Assembly: GCF_965363235.1 (NCBI RefSeq)
Contig: NC_134844.1
Location: 53,254,872 to 53,318,871 of the forward strand
Direction of reading: 5' to 3'
DNA: 64,000 nt
Source of the DNA: Mytilus galloprovincialis
Lineage: Eukaryota; Mollusca; Bivalvia; Mytilida; Mytilidae
This document shows positions 35,030-45,456 of the stretch, piece by piece (the stretch's first letter is position 1; each line of letters opens with the position of its first letter). The position numbers and the translations under genes were made by a program. Below the pieces are notes generated by a model. That model was not told the origin of the DNA. It was given only the letters and a program-made list of their open reading frames with translations, and ran no database searches.

Positions 35030-35850
35030 TAACACTCACATCCTATCATACAAATTCCTTAAACATGTATCGACAAAGGCCCAATAAGCAAATAAAGAAG
35101 TTACTACCCTGTCCGAAATCAAAGCTGACGATAAAAGTATAAACCAATGATTGTGTATTTTTTATTTGTAACATAACATATATTCACGTGGATTACCATG
35201 TGGTGTCTGGTGTTAATTATTAAAAAATTGTTCGATGTTTTATGAAAATGAACTTAAGGAAGCTGGCTTGTCATGTTTTGGAATTTTGGTCTGATTTTCG
35301 GAATCCTCTGGTTTTATCCATTTGAATGCATTAACAAATTTTGACCGGTGACCCCCATTTTTCTTTTTATAATTCTTTTACATGTATAATGATAAGCTGT
35401 CTGTTAAAGTCTTTTAAAATTTTAATTACTTTTTAATAGTTTTTGAGGACTTTAACTTGTCAATGATAAAGCTATGAAAAGTCAAGAGAGAACATTTTCC
35501 CGCCAAAATTTCAATGGCTTATATACCGAAAACGAGCACGGTGACCTATATATTTTTTTTCGCTCTTTGTATTCCTTTATTAATCCCCTATCAATATAAA
35601 CTAGTGTTTTGAAAAGTTAATTACTTTGAAACTGAGAAGCGAACTCCCTTAAGCAAGGCTTAATAATGATAGATATTTTATAACAATGTACATTAAATTT
35701 GTTTACACTGATCAGAATATATATTCTAGTTGAAGGCTTAAATAAATAACATCATTTCCGGGAAATGTATGACTTCAAATCAATTAAATTACTGGCACAG
35801 TTTAAAAATCATAAAAACCGGAATCCTTCCCTCGCCAAATCTTCAACATA
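35030..35850 (-). promoter_or_regulatory. Orphan channel-promoter module 4, split by a MITE
   Basis: The dyad CACGTGGATTACCATGTG is at 35185-35202 and TTTCCGGGAAA at 35755-35765. The usual spacing of about 180 is stretched because a TTAA-flanked element (35254-35652) has entered. A minus-strand donor GTGAGTG starts at 35039, 146 bases from the dyad, matching the spacing in genes A and B. The flank TTCCCTCGCCAAATCTTC near 35827 recurs near 32087, so the repeated segment may extend beyond the module. Confidence 0.65.
35254..35652. mobile_element. TTAA-flanked MITE (element 1)
   Basis: TTAA at 35254-35257 and 35649-35652 borders imperfect inverted ends, GGAAGCTGGCTTGTC at the left and the complement of GGGAGTTCGCTTCTC at the right. 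Removing it restores the continuity seen in modules 1-3 (GAAC joined to AAGCAAGGCTTAAT). The TTAA target and GG start fit piggyBac-like or Kolobok-like MITEs. Confidence 0.7.
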
Positions 35851-35880
35851 AAATTTTTTTAACAGAATAACAGTTTGACA

Positions 35881-36477
35881 TTAAGGGCATACGATACAGT
35901 TTACAGTTTGATAAAAATTACATTATAGGCTATTTTTTGCCAGATTAAATCAAATATATAATAAAAAATATACCTTCATGAGATATTTTTTGAGTTAAAT
36001 GAGGTCGAAATTTTGTGTATTTGTTCAAAATTCAGATTTGTGGCTGTATTTTTTCTTTCGAAAGAAGGTCTTAAAAGATAAACACAAATAGTTTTTTGTT
36101 AAATAAGTAATTTCTGTATTTTATAAGTATCTTAAACATTTATGCTTTTTTATTGAGAAATAACTCATATTGATCAAATGGTCATGAATTGAGAAAAAAA
36201 ACGTCATTTTTTGCTGTATATTTATCAAAATTTATAAAAATTGCACTATTCACAGCTTTATAAAATTTGGTCCACATAATCTCTCTGCAAAATGAAACAA
36301 AATGTCGTTTCAAAAATTGGGGTCCGTGCACTCGTTTTCAAATTAAATCAGTTTGAATGATAAAAATCAGTCGAAAAATGCATCTTTTCCCAGTATGTCA
36401 CAGTTTGACGTCGCGAAAATAATATTTTACGTTAGCAACGTCATTACCTTCCCTGAAATAGTATCGTATGCCCTTAA
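35881..36477. mobile_element. TTAA-flanked MITE (element 2) with perfect inverted ends
   Basis: The ends are perfect 17-base inverted repeats, TTAAGGGCATACGATAC at 35881 and GTATCGTATGCCCTTAA ending at 36477, including the TTAA target. The 597-bp element has no transposase frame. It is a non-autonomous element of a TTAA-targeting superfamily (piggyBac or Kolobok). Confidence 0.85.
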
Positions 36478-36479
36478 GG

Positions 36480-38928
36480 TATATCCACCAACAATTTTTA
36501 TTCTTTACCTTAAGTCTTGTTATAACATCACAATATTGATCTTATTTCTTTAACCTTTTTTAATCATTTAGTCTTTCCTCTTAATCTGTAGAGAGACCTT
36601 TTGTGTTTCTTCTTATTTTTTGTCTTCTTCCGCCAAACTTATGTGCCCTGCCTTGTAGTTTCGCAAGGTGTTGCTTTGATTTTTGGATATGACAACGTAC
36701 AGATATTTGGATTTCGAGACCTACCCAACTAAATAGATGACTTATCTCCCCGAACACTGTTTACCTTGTAATAACACCTCCTCCGTAACCGTGAAAAAAC
36801 GACACAATTATTTTACCAAATTGCTCGCTATATCGTCAGAATTTTTTGTCCAATGTTGACGGAAGCGATACGAAGACGCAATATGAGATCATTTCCCCTA
36901 ATGTATTTGACAGAAGTGATATGCATTATTAACAGGTAAATTATAACATAGCGTCTGTTGATTTGAGGTCCTCGGTCCAGAAAATAATAGAAAACTAGAT
37001 CAAGGTCAAAGGTAAAGGTCAAAATTTAAATTTGGTCTTTTTCTTGTTCCTTGATCTCCTCTGTCATTTTTAAATATATATATAAAAGAACTAGTGCAAA
37101 ATGTTTGCCTTATTGTGATTAACATATAATAGATTTGGTCTGAAACAATCCCATGACATCTTATAAGAGTTATTGGAACTGAAGTGATTCAATTTAAGGT
37201 TAATTGATTATAACTCCAACTTTGTACATGATACAGTCATAGGGTCTTTTGCCAACTGTTTGTTGACATTTGACCTTGACAATATCCTTATTTCAGTCAA
37301 ATATATTATATTAATTTTTGTGCATAAATTTGTTTTTAATTATTCATGTTATTGTTTGAGATAAACAAATGTTCTCGTATAAATGTTTAACTATAAAAAA
37401 AGATATACACGAATTAAGTCAAAAGTTGAGGTTTTTTTTTAAATTATCTGAAGTTCATTATTTACCGTTTAAAATCGTCCATCCGAATAGGAAATGATAC
37501 AAAAGTAATAACTAAAATAAGAATGGTGATAAGTGTGACGTTATTTATGCAATATTCTCTACCGGAGTACTTTATACTAACAAGGAGATGTGGTAGAATA
37601 ATGTCATTTACAGTTTTGGTGAAGTTATAGTTGCTTAGACTTCAATTTCTATGTTATGGTCTATATCCTATTGTTTATCATGTGGTCTTTAGCGCTTTCT
37701 TTGCCAATACGTTGTCAGTTTATTATCGACTGATGAATTTGAATGTCACTTCGGTATCTTTCGACTCTCTTATGTTTTGATTTTTATTTCGCATGTTATT
37801 GAGAAAAGAACCAGAAGCTGAAAATCAGACATAAGTCTTAACTAAATTGTGGTTTGTGGACTCTTAATTATGCTCATCATTACTTACAGTCCCAGCTAAC
37901 ATACAATGAATAAACCTATCTCAAGAATATTTTTTCGATATCGGCAACTGAACAGACATGGCATTTTACATCTATGCATACAATTTGCTAGTATTTATGT
38001 CAAGGCATTATATTTTGAAATTCCTATTTAAAAGATATTTCGGGAAAACATTTAAAAGTTGCGTCTGGAGCAGCAATTATATTTAACAATCAAATATGTT
38101 TAAATAGTTGAACTGAAGTGAGAGCAAATACAACGAGAGGACAACATAATCAAGTATAATAAAACAGACACAAATGTGATAAAAAAAAACAATACACATG
38201 ATGAACAAAAATAACTAACACTACAAAAAACTTCAAGTGTAGCATCTAACAACCAACCAAACAAAATCCAGGGGCGAGTGAAAATGATTCAAAATGTAGC
38301 AAGGAAGGCTACATAAATGACAAACATCGTGTTATCTTAGTTAAAATATACAGAAATAATACATCTTAGTTAAATATCCTCAATATTGTTCTTGTTGTGA
38401 CAATTACACAAAGTTTTACAAATCAACTACTAAGATTTCCTTTACAAAATATCTTGTTGTCATCTAGATTTGTTAAAATTTGAAGTTTTGAAACTTTTAA
38501 GACTAAAGGGTCTAAAATATATTAACTATTTCCCAAACATGTCATTTCAGCTACATTTTGTTCACTTTTAAATTTTTGTTTGTCAAATTCATCTTAGAAG
38601 GATTTGTTTGTTATATAGTTTCATTAATGAACGAACGTTAATCATGTGATTCATGTTAAACGTTAATTTGGTACACTACGACATAAAGCTTTTTATTCTT
38701 TTCTATTATAAAGGTATACATACGTTATGTTAATGTTTCAGTATCTTTTAAACATCGACAATAAAGCAAAAGCTGAAACATTGTTTCTTGAACACAATAG
38801 TGATTTAAAAGATTATCAAATGTACATTTGTATTTGATATTTTAAGAAAATAAATGCTACAAGTCTGCATATGTAAATCAAAAGAGACAACTAGCAGGAC
38901 GTATTTTTAATCATTACATGTTGTCCAT
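36480..38928. other. Intergenic stretch with one Penelope-like tail fragment
   Basis: At about 37645-37790, ACGTTGTCAGTTTATTATCG and GGTATCTTTCGACTCTCTTA match the 3' tail of the retroelement at 27625-28850. The rest shows no exon or repeat that I recognise. The part next to 38929 should contain the 3' untranslated region of the C1q gene. Confidence 0.55.
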
Positions 38929-40495
38929 TTATAAAGTTGTAATCAAATACCCAGTAAAGGTGCTATACTCATCACCATGGACCTTCTGTGATCCGCCTCC
39001 AGGATGATGTTGGACAGACATCACATCACCTTTGCTTAATATTACCGTTCCTGTTACTGATCCGCTATCACTACCTTCATCGCCATATCCCTTGCCAAGT
39101 CGGTCATTGTTTTTCATCAATATGAAATGGAATGAACCACTATAAGACAACAGGGAACATGAAAAGTAGTATATTCCGTTGACTGGTGCACGGAAATTAC
39201 CATTATTTGGGTCATAGGCCTGACCAAGGTTTGTGTAAATTTTGTCGTAAACAATTGTCTGAGACCCAGAGAGTGACGTATGTTTCGTCAGGCCAGCATA
39301 AAAGGCAACTGGGTTCTTTTGATAGTCATCACAATTTCGACCTGCAATATAATCAAATATGGCAAAGATCATGTGTTTTAAAATCATTTCATTGCATTTT
39401 TTAATCTTGAGAATGCTTTTCTCTATATATTTTACTTTCCAGAACATCACATTGGGTAAACGTTCATTTGGTGAAAAACACAAATCGCGAAAAGGTTCAA
39501 CATAATAAAATCGCATTTTTATGTTCCGAAATCTCAGTTTTTATCATTTGTTTATGAACATGCTGTTTAGATGAGTTGTTTATGATTCGCCATCAACAAA
39601 TTTCGTTTAAACTTTTTTATTTAATCTCAATTCAATATAGCATTGCTAAAAAGCTTAATCGCACTCTTAAAATTAGGTAAAGAAACCAACTTTAACTATT
39701 CTTTGATTTACCTTTACTGTGTTGTTGTATTTCTTTCACCAGTTTAAGAAGACTTTCCATTATACTTGCAGATCTGTCTGAAACAGTAAAAACTGCAATT
39801 TATAGTATTCCTACATTTAAAAAAAATCTTAGGCATGATGATCGACCTTAAAAAAGTAATATGTACGAATGAAATGCATGAAAAAGGATAAATAGTTCAA
39901 AAGGAAAATTTGGTTTTATAAATCAAACATTCTTAACTGAAAAAATACTAAATAGATGCCTTCGATGCAACGCGAAACTAACTATGGCGTTACAAATTTA
40001 AATATATTTACAATAAATATTAAGGTTGTCCAGTAAACAGTACATTTTTTAAATAATAGAAACTTGTTAAATTTAATTCAAGACACAACTTTATGAAAAC
40101 TTTATAAACTTATTATTCTTGGACATATTCTATATATCGAACTGACCACTGAACTAGGTAATTTAGTTTATATCCATGATGATTAGTTTGAAAAATTGCA
40201 TCTCAATATCAGTGTAGTTAATCTACTATTCCACATGTTGATCTGAATACGAGGACAATATATCTGGATCAAAGTTTTACATATATGAAGTTTAAATTCT
40301 TGATCAAACTAACGATAATCATAATTAAATCAATTATCTTTATCATAGGAGAAATTTGGAAAGTATAAGCTTTTTCGTTTATTTAATATTCCAACTTTAA
40401 CTTTACTTACCATTTGTACAGATTTCTTTAGCTTCTACCGAAAATGAACGATCCACAAAAACAAAAATAATATACAAAACTACTGATGTCAGCAT
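38929..40495 (-). CDS. Secreted C1q-domain-containing protein, 187 aa, three exons
   Basis: Exons in coding order: 40411-40495 (85 bp), 39712-39777 (66 bp) and 38929-39341 (413 bp). Borders are GT..AG and in frame. The ATG at 40495 opens a signal peptide (MLTSVVLYIIFVFVDRSFSV). Exon 2 adds a short helix (SIMESLLKLVKEIQQHSK) and there is no collagen stretch. Exon 3 is the globular C1q domain: NPVAFYAGLTKH, FRAPVNGIYYFSCSLLSYSG, TGTVILSKGDVMSVQ and the final STFTGYLITTL follow the family's beta-strand order. C1q-domain proteins are soluble, usually trimeric lectin-like proteins, many with immune roles, and are very numerous in mussels; its ligand is unknown. It lies between channel genes A and B on the same strand. 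Confidence 0.93.
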
Positions 40496-41211
40496 TGTTT
40501 GGTGTGTAGACGAATCAACTTGTTTCTGTTTGTAAAAAAAATCTTGTACTTCTATTAACTTTACTGTTTCAAATGCTTCTTTTATGTATCTCGTTCATAA
40601 ATATTGCGTGACGAAAGTAATTAGTAAGTATTGATGAAAATATTATATTTCCTCTGCAACATTTGTTTGAAATTGACCAAAAAAAAAAAAAAAATCTGAT
40701 AGGTAGGATTCTTTTAAACCTAATAGAACAGATAGAAAACCAGGATTAATAGTAAAACACATACTATACTTTCCGCAAGTATATCAAATATGTAAAACAC
40801 TAAACAATTTCTTAACCTAAAAAAAACATCCACCAACACCATTAAGATAAAGTCCATTCGATAAAGAAAACAAGTGTAAAATTCAAAAACACTGGCAACA
40901 TGTTCATAAGGTATTATACAGACCCAGAAAAAAATTAAACATGTGCAATACAAAGTTTTCTTTTAAATATGTTGTCAGGAAATTATAAATATCAATAAGA
41001 AAATAAGAAGTGTGATGAGTGTCAATGAAACAACTCTCCGTTCAAGTTACAATGTTTCAAAGTTAATTATTTTTTATGTCGATGCATCATTTTTACACAG
41101 ACATATGGCCCAAATTGAACAGCAAGCACTAAAGGGCCGTTTCCAGGGTTTAGAATAGATTGGACGGTTTTCCTATTTGATTTGTTCTACACTAGTCATT
41201 TTGGGATGTTA
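40496..41211. other. 5' flank of the C1q gene with a partial short repeat
   Basis: No exon is visible. About 40999-41075 (GTGTCAATGAAACAACTCTCC region) is a decayed piece of the short interspersed family. The channel-type 18-bp dyad is not present upstream of this gene. Confidence 0.5.
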
Positions 41212-41721
41212 ACACACTACAAACCAGTAAAAGTCTGAAATGGCCTATATCTGTACTCGACTGTATTGGTTTTTACTCGACCAGTCTGAATTGGTCTGAC
41301 TATTACTTGACATTACTCGACCCCAGTCTGAACCATACGCGACTGTACTGAATAGTACTTGACCCTTATCTTTGCCATTGACAATAGTCAGAACTATTAC
41401 TCAACCAGACTGAAACAGTCTTAACCCATTCTTGACCAGTACTCGACCTATTTCTGCAGTCTAAACCATACTTAACAAAAGTTCTGAACAATGCTCAATC
41501 AGTCTGAACAATACTGGACCAAATAACCTCTACTTTTTTTTAACTGTAAATTTTTGTTCACTGAAAAAAATAAATGTTTTTTTAACCTTATATTAGAAAT
41601 ATATCTATTATTATACTTTGGGATATTTTTTTTTACGATTATATGATTTATATCAAAAAAGGGATAAAATTAAAGAAATTAATAAAAAAAAGATTCTTCT
41701 GATTAGTGTTGAAGTATAAAG

Positions 41722-42506
41722 AATGTCGGACAGAAAGTCACAAGACAAAAAGGAGCAGCCAAAATTCACGGACAAAAAGTAACAGGACAAAAAGTTACAA
41801 TTAATTTTTTCTGATTATTTTTCTTATTTTACAAAAACAGTTTTGTGTTTTTCTTGAACTATGGTATATAAACCAATTTTGTAAACAAAATTTATCACAA
41901 AAGTATCAATGATGATAAAAAAAAAAAAAGTAAAATCACAATAATACCAAACGTAAAGTCCCTAATCAAATGGCAAAATCAAATGATCAATCACATCAAA
42001 CGAACGGACAACAACTGTCATATTCCTTACTTGGTATAGGCATTTTCAAATGTAGAAATTGGTGGATTGAACCTGGTTTGATAGCGCTTAGCCTTTCACT
42101 TGTATGACAGTTGCATTCCATTTTATAAACTTGACAATGATGGGCGAACAACAAAAACCAGACACAATAATTGTTAAAAAAATAAGTATGTCAAAATGAC
42201 TTGGCACTTAAAATTTTAACGGCTTCATGGTGCAAAGAAATATATCCTTTGCATGATTAAAATCAAATAAATCTTTATTTGTTTTAAGTATAAGACACAT
42301 TTCCTAAACTTTGTATTTAAATATGAATAAAAATGTAAATATTTCAAGATATTTCTCTTATACATGTTATATATTCAAACAATTGACAAAAAAATTAATT
42401 GTGACTTTTTGTCCTGTGACTTTTTGTCCTGTGACTTTTTGTCCTATCAAATTTGTGACTTTATCATGTTTATGTCCTGTGACTTTTGTCCTTTTGTCCG
42501 TTTACC
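41722..42506. mobile_element. Nested inverted-repeat element with 9-bp target duplication (Mutator-like?)
   Basis: AGTATAAAG occurs at 41713-41721 and 42507-42515, a perfect 9-bp duplication. The arms are inverted and built of repeats of GGACAAAAAGTCACA: left about 41735-41810, right about 42400-42500 with three or four tandem copies of its complement. The 9-bp duplication and long arms suggest a Mutator-like non-autonomous element; no transposase frame is left. It sits inside the CACTA-type element and itself contains repeat R2. An open frame over the tandem part is a by-product. Confidence 0.65.
41929..42176 (+). repeat. Dispersed repeat R2 (fullest copy), third layer of a nest
   Basis: AAAGTCCCTAATCAAATGGC, CAACAACTGTCATATTCC and GTGGATTGAACCTGG define the family. 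Related copies are at 22395-22741 and, inverted, at 31728-31860. The element class is unknown. Confidence 0.65.
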
Positions 42507-42870
42507 AGTATAAAGTATTACCTATAATAAGAATACTGTGTTGGTGTTATATTATGATATTGGTTAAATTCAGTTGAAAGATACAAGAATATGTGTAGGT
42601 TGGTTAAGACTTGGTCAAGTTTGATTAAAACTAGGTCGAATATGGTTCAGACTACGTCGAGGATGGTTCAGACTAGGTCCAGCATGGTTCAGACTAGGTC
42701 CAGCATGGTTCAGTCTCATATAAAATGGTTAAGCATTGGTCGAGTACAAGTTCAGACTGTTAAGTATGGTTCAGACTACCAGTCAAGCATTATCAAGTAA
42801 ATCTCAGACTGGTCGAGTACAAATCAGTACAGTACAGGCCATTTAAGACTTTTACTGGTTTGTAGTGACA

Positions 42871-43550
42871 GCATCACGAGTGTGTGGATCATACAAACAT
42901 ATTTACCCGAGCATCTCTTTATGTTAAACTACTGTACCGTTGAATGTGTATTAACTTAAAGTAAAACTTCTGTCCTACTCCCACAGATGTGAGTTATACA
43001 TGTTATATTATACTCCTGATATATAAAACTTCCTTTTTCTAGAAATTAATGCCATTCTACTTAACTTTGAAATATCGTTAGTCAATTGTTCTTATGAACA
43101 TTGAACCAATTAATCAAGGACACCTTGCGTACATGTATGTTTGCTAGGGAGACCAAGTGCTATCATCAAAGTTATCATTGATGAGCACTGTCGATTGATT
43201 TAAAAAAAAAAACATGAACAAATTATCTATTTTTGGTCAGAGTAATACGGAAACTTAAATATTTTAAGATGCAAAAAAGATAAAAAAAATCAGGATAAAG
43301 AATTTTTTAATGATATCATTTATATAGCAGTGAACTCCTTCTTTGGCAATCCAAAATTTTGCTGTATGATAAGGATCTAGAAAAATATAATAAAGTCGAT
43401 ACTTTAAAAAAGATGTAACTTTCTTCGATGAAAGATAAACACAAACACAAGTCAAATCTACGTAGATGCCTTCTATTCTGATATCATAAATATCTTGAAT
43501 GTATCAACCAATAATAGTGTTATCAATTTCGTTTTCTAACTTTTAATAGT
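42871..43550. other. Intergenic stretch, nothing supported
   Basis: No exon or recognised repeat. Confidence 0.5.
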
Positions 43551-43765
43551 AACGCATATTACCATGTGGAGTGTCATGATATTTTATCGTGTATAATAGT
43601 TCTATACAATAGGTAAACAAACATGATGTGCTAGCTAAAAAATTATTATTGTAAATTTATAATAAGCTTATCTTAACATTATTTTTCTATACACATACAA
43701 AAGCTCATATATGAAGGGATAGTTGAGACATAACTCATATCGTGGAAATGAATGGCGTAAATTTT
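43551..43765 (-). promoter_or_regulatory. Decayed fifth copy of the channel-promoter module
   Basis: ATATTACCATGTGGAGTGTC at 43556-43575 keeps the right half of the 18-bp dyad and its flank. CGTGGAAATGAATGGCG near 43741 is a decayed form of the TTTCCGGGAAATGAATG block at the expected distance. The left half of the dyad is mutated and no donor is evident. Confidence 0.45.
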
Positions 43766-43904
43766 ACTCCCGGTTTTTACTGTCGTTTCTTATTTATTAT
43801 TTGTAAATGTTGATGTAAATGTGTTTTTGTTTTTTGAGTCTGTTTACTCCTTGGTTTTGATTGTTATTGTCTTCAAATCAATTATCAAATTGAATATGAA
43901 TAGC

Positions 43905-44018
43905 CAAGTCACTATGTTGAAGACAGTACTTTGTCCTATAATGATTGTCTTTTAAAGATTGTGATTTTGAATGGAGAGTGGTCTTATCGGCACTTATACC
44001 ACACCTTGCTATATCTAT
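43905..44018 (-). repeat. Short interspersed mussel repeat, subtype b (3' part)
   Basis: CACTATGTTGAAGACAGTAC, GGAGAGTGGTCTTATCGGCA and CACACCTTGCTATATCTATA follow the order of the copies at 24893 and 54304, with more changes. Confidence 0.6.
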
Positions 44019-44091
44019 AAGTTAATAATTTTTTTTAAAGTAATTGTTACTTTTTTTCAGTAAAGTTTTTTTTTATCATCGGGAGTTTGTT

Positions 44092-45456
44092 CGTTATGTT
44101 ATATCTTATAAAAGTTTGTTTAGTTCATAAAATGGGTTTTAAAAGAGGAAGGCATAATTGGCCACATTAAGGTACAAAGTATGATGAAAAAATAATGTAT
44201 TAACGTTTTAGAAAATATCCTATATGTACTGGACGTCAGCTAATGAAAAGTAAGTAGAATAAATATATAAAACTGTGCGCTCCCTTTTTAAATAGTCTTT
44301 GTTGTATTTGTATGAACCAGGAAAGAAATGTAAATTATAAGAGTTAATTTTGATACGATATTTTATCGATTAAGAATTAGTCAAATTAATGTGAATGCCA
44401 CCATTTCAGATATTTCTAATGACCAAAAAAAGAGACGCCATATTTGCGCACCAAACTGTTCTTTGAGCTCTGGCCTAGCGGTCATTAAACTTTCGCGCAT
44501 GATTTTCGTACTCAGACCAAAAATCAACCAATCAAAATACTGGATTTGGTGTTTCGAGCACTAATTTTGTACTCCAAGTTCCGAGTAAATTTTTATGACC
44601 GAGGATCCTGGTGTTTTCTAGAAGTTGTCTAATTGGCAATCGTACCATATTTCTGTATTTGATACCTAATGTTATATTGATTAGACCGTTGGTTCTAAGA
44701 CGACATATTTTCTCACCAAAATGTTCTTTGAGCTCTGACCTTCTAGTCTTTTGAGTCAGTTTTTTGTACTCATACTTCAAAATCAATCAATCACAGTGCT
44801 GGATTTTCGGACAATAACAAAATTGCATTATGCCGCAAAATGTTGCATGTGTGAGTTTGCTTGGCGATCTAATACTGAATGTCGTTCAAATGCATTGTTT
44901 TCATATTAAGTGATATGAGAATTTTACCACAGAATACTTAAAACACTTTCATTCCTTTATAGGTAAACACAGTAAACTAAAACTAATAAAAAAACATTCA
45001 TCTGAAGGAAAGAAATCATACTGGTAGCTAAACCACATACCTAAACTAAAGATTAAGGAGAACGAATTATAGCACAGGTAGTGTAAAAAAATATCAGAAG
45101 GAAAGGCGTCGTCTGTTCTTCTGTGGCAATCGTCTTGTAAATAGAAAAAGTGGAAATAGAAAAAAGAATCTTTGAAAAGGTAATCCATTCAAACGCGGAA
45201 TGATAAATTTGTATTCATCTGTGATGAAGATGTGTCATATTTCATCTGTTGATGTCTTTAACATCGGTGTAATAAGCTTAACTTGGCAGTAAGGATGTCT
45301 TGGTTCATATCTTTTCTTGTACGCTGACATCATGTATTCAGGAAACTATGATAATCATTATGAAATAGTTATCAAAGGTACAAGGATTATAATTAAATAC
45401 ATCAGACGCTTGTTTTGTCTCACCAGTGACGCTCAGATCAAAATAGTTATAAAGCC
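44092..45456. repeat. Shortened duplicate of the 3' end of channel gene B, lacking exon 6
   Basis: Bases 44092-44806 equal 45456-46170, and 44805-45456 equal 47635-48287 apart from one base in an A run (7 versus 8). The two parts are fused at 44805-44806 with 2 bases of overlap. Relative to the neighbouring full copy, 1464 bases with exon 6 are missing. The open frame of 84 codons at 44532-44786 recurs at 45896-46150 only because of this duplication. Confidence 0.9.

Larger units (their letters stand above)
41215..42867. mobile_element. CACTA-type (EnSpm/CMC) non-autonomous transposon
   Basis: The ends are CACTACAAACCAGTAAAAGT at the left and the matching ACTTTTACTGGTTTGTAGTG at the right. 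ACA is duplicated on both sides (41212-41214 and 42868-42870), the 3-bp duplication of CACTA elements. Each end has a subterminal zone (about 41240-41520 and 42590-42850) of repeated short words such as ACTCGACCAGTCTGAA, inverted between the two zones, as known for CACTA transposase-binding regions. No transposase frame remains. A second element (41722-42506) has inserted into it. Confidence 0.82.

Noticed and set aside
33661-36480. Remains of channel exons next to the orphan promoter modules
   Set aside because: I looked for the conserved WDPS, WTPD, Cys-loop and GER..FG M2 patterns on the minus strand and saw none.
42311-42577. An 88-codon frame with a repeated VTFCP motif as a repeat protein
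   Set aside because: The repeat is the translated arm of an inverted-repeat element (GGACAAAAAGTCACA units).
42591-42800. A frame with repeated SSMVQTR units
   Set aside because: It is the subterminal repeat zone of the CACTA-type element read as protein.
44532-44786. An 84-codon minus-strand open frame repeated exactly at 45896-46150
   Set aside because: It lies in the duplicated noncoding 3' flank of gene B, made of diverged direct repeats. Identity follows from the DNA duplication, not from selection on a protein.
44949-45188. A minus-strand open frame found again at 47813-48019
   Set aside because: It is part of duplicated intron 5 sequence of gene B; the single-base difference in an A run changes its length, which argues against coding.
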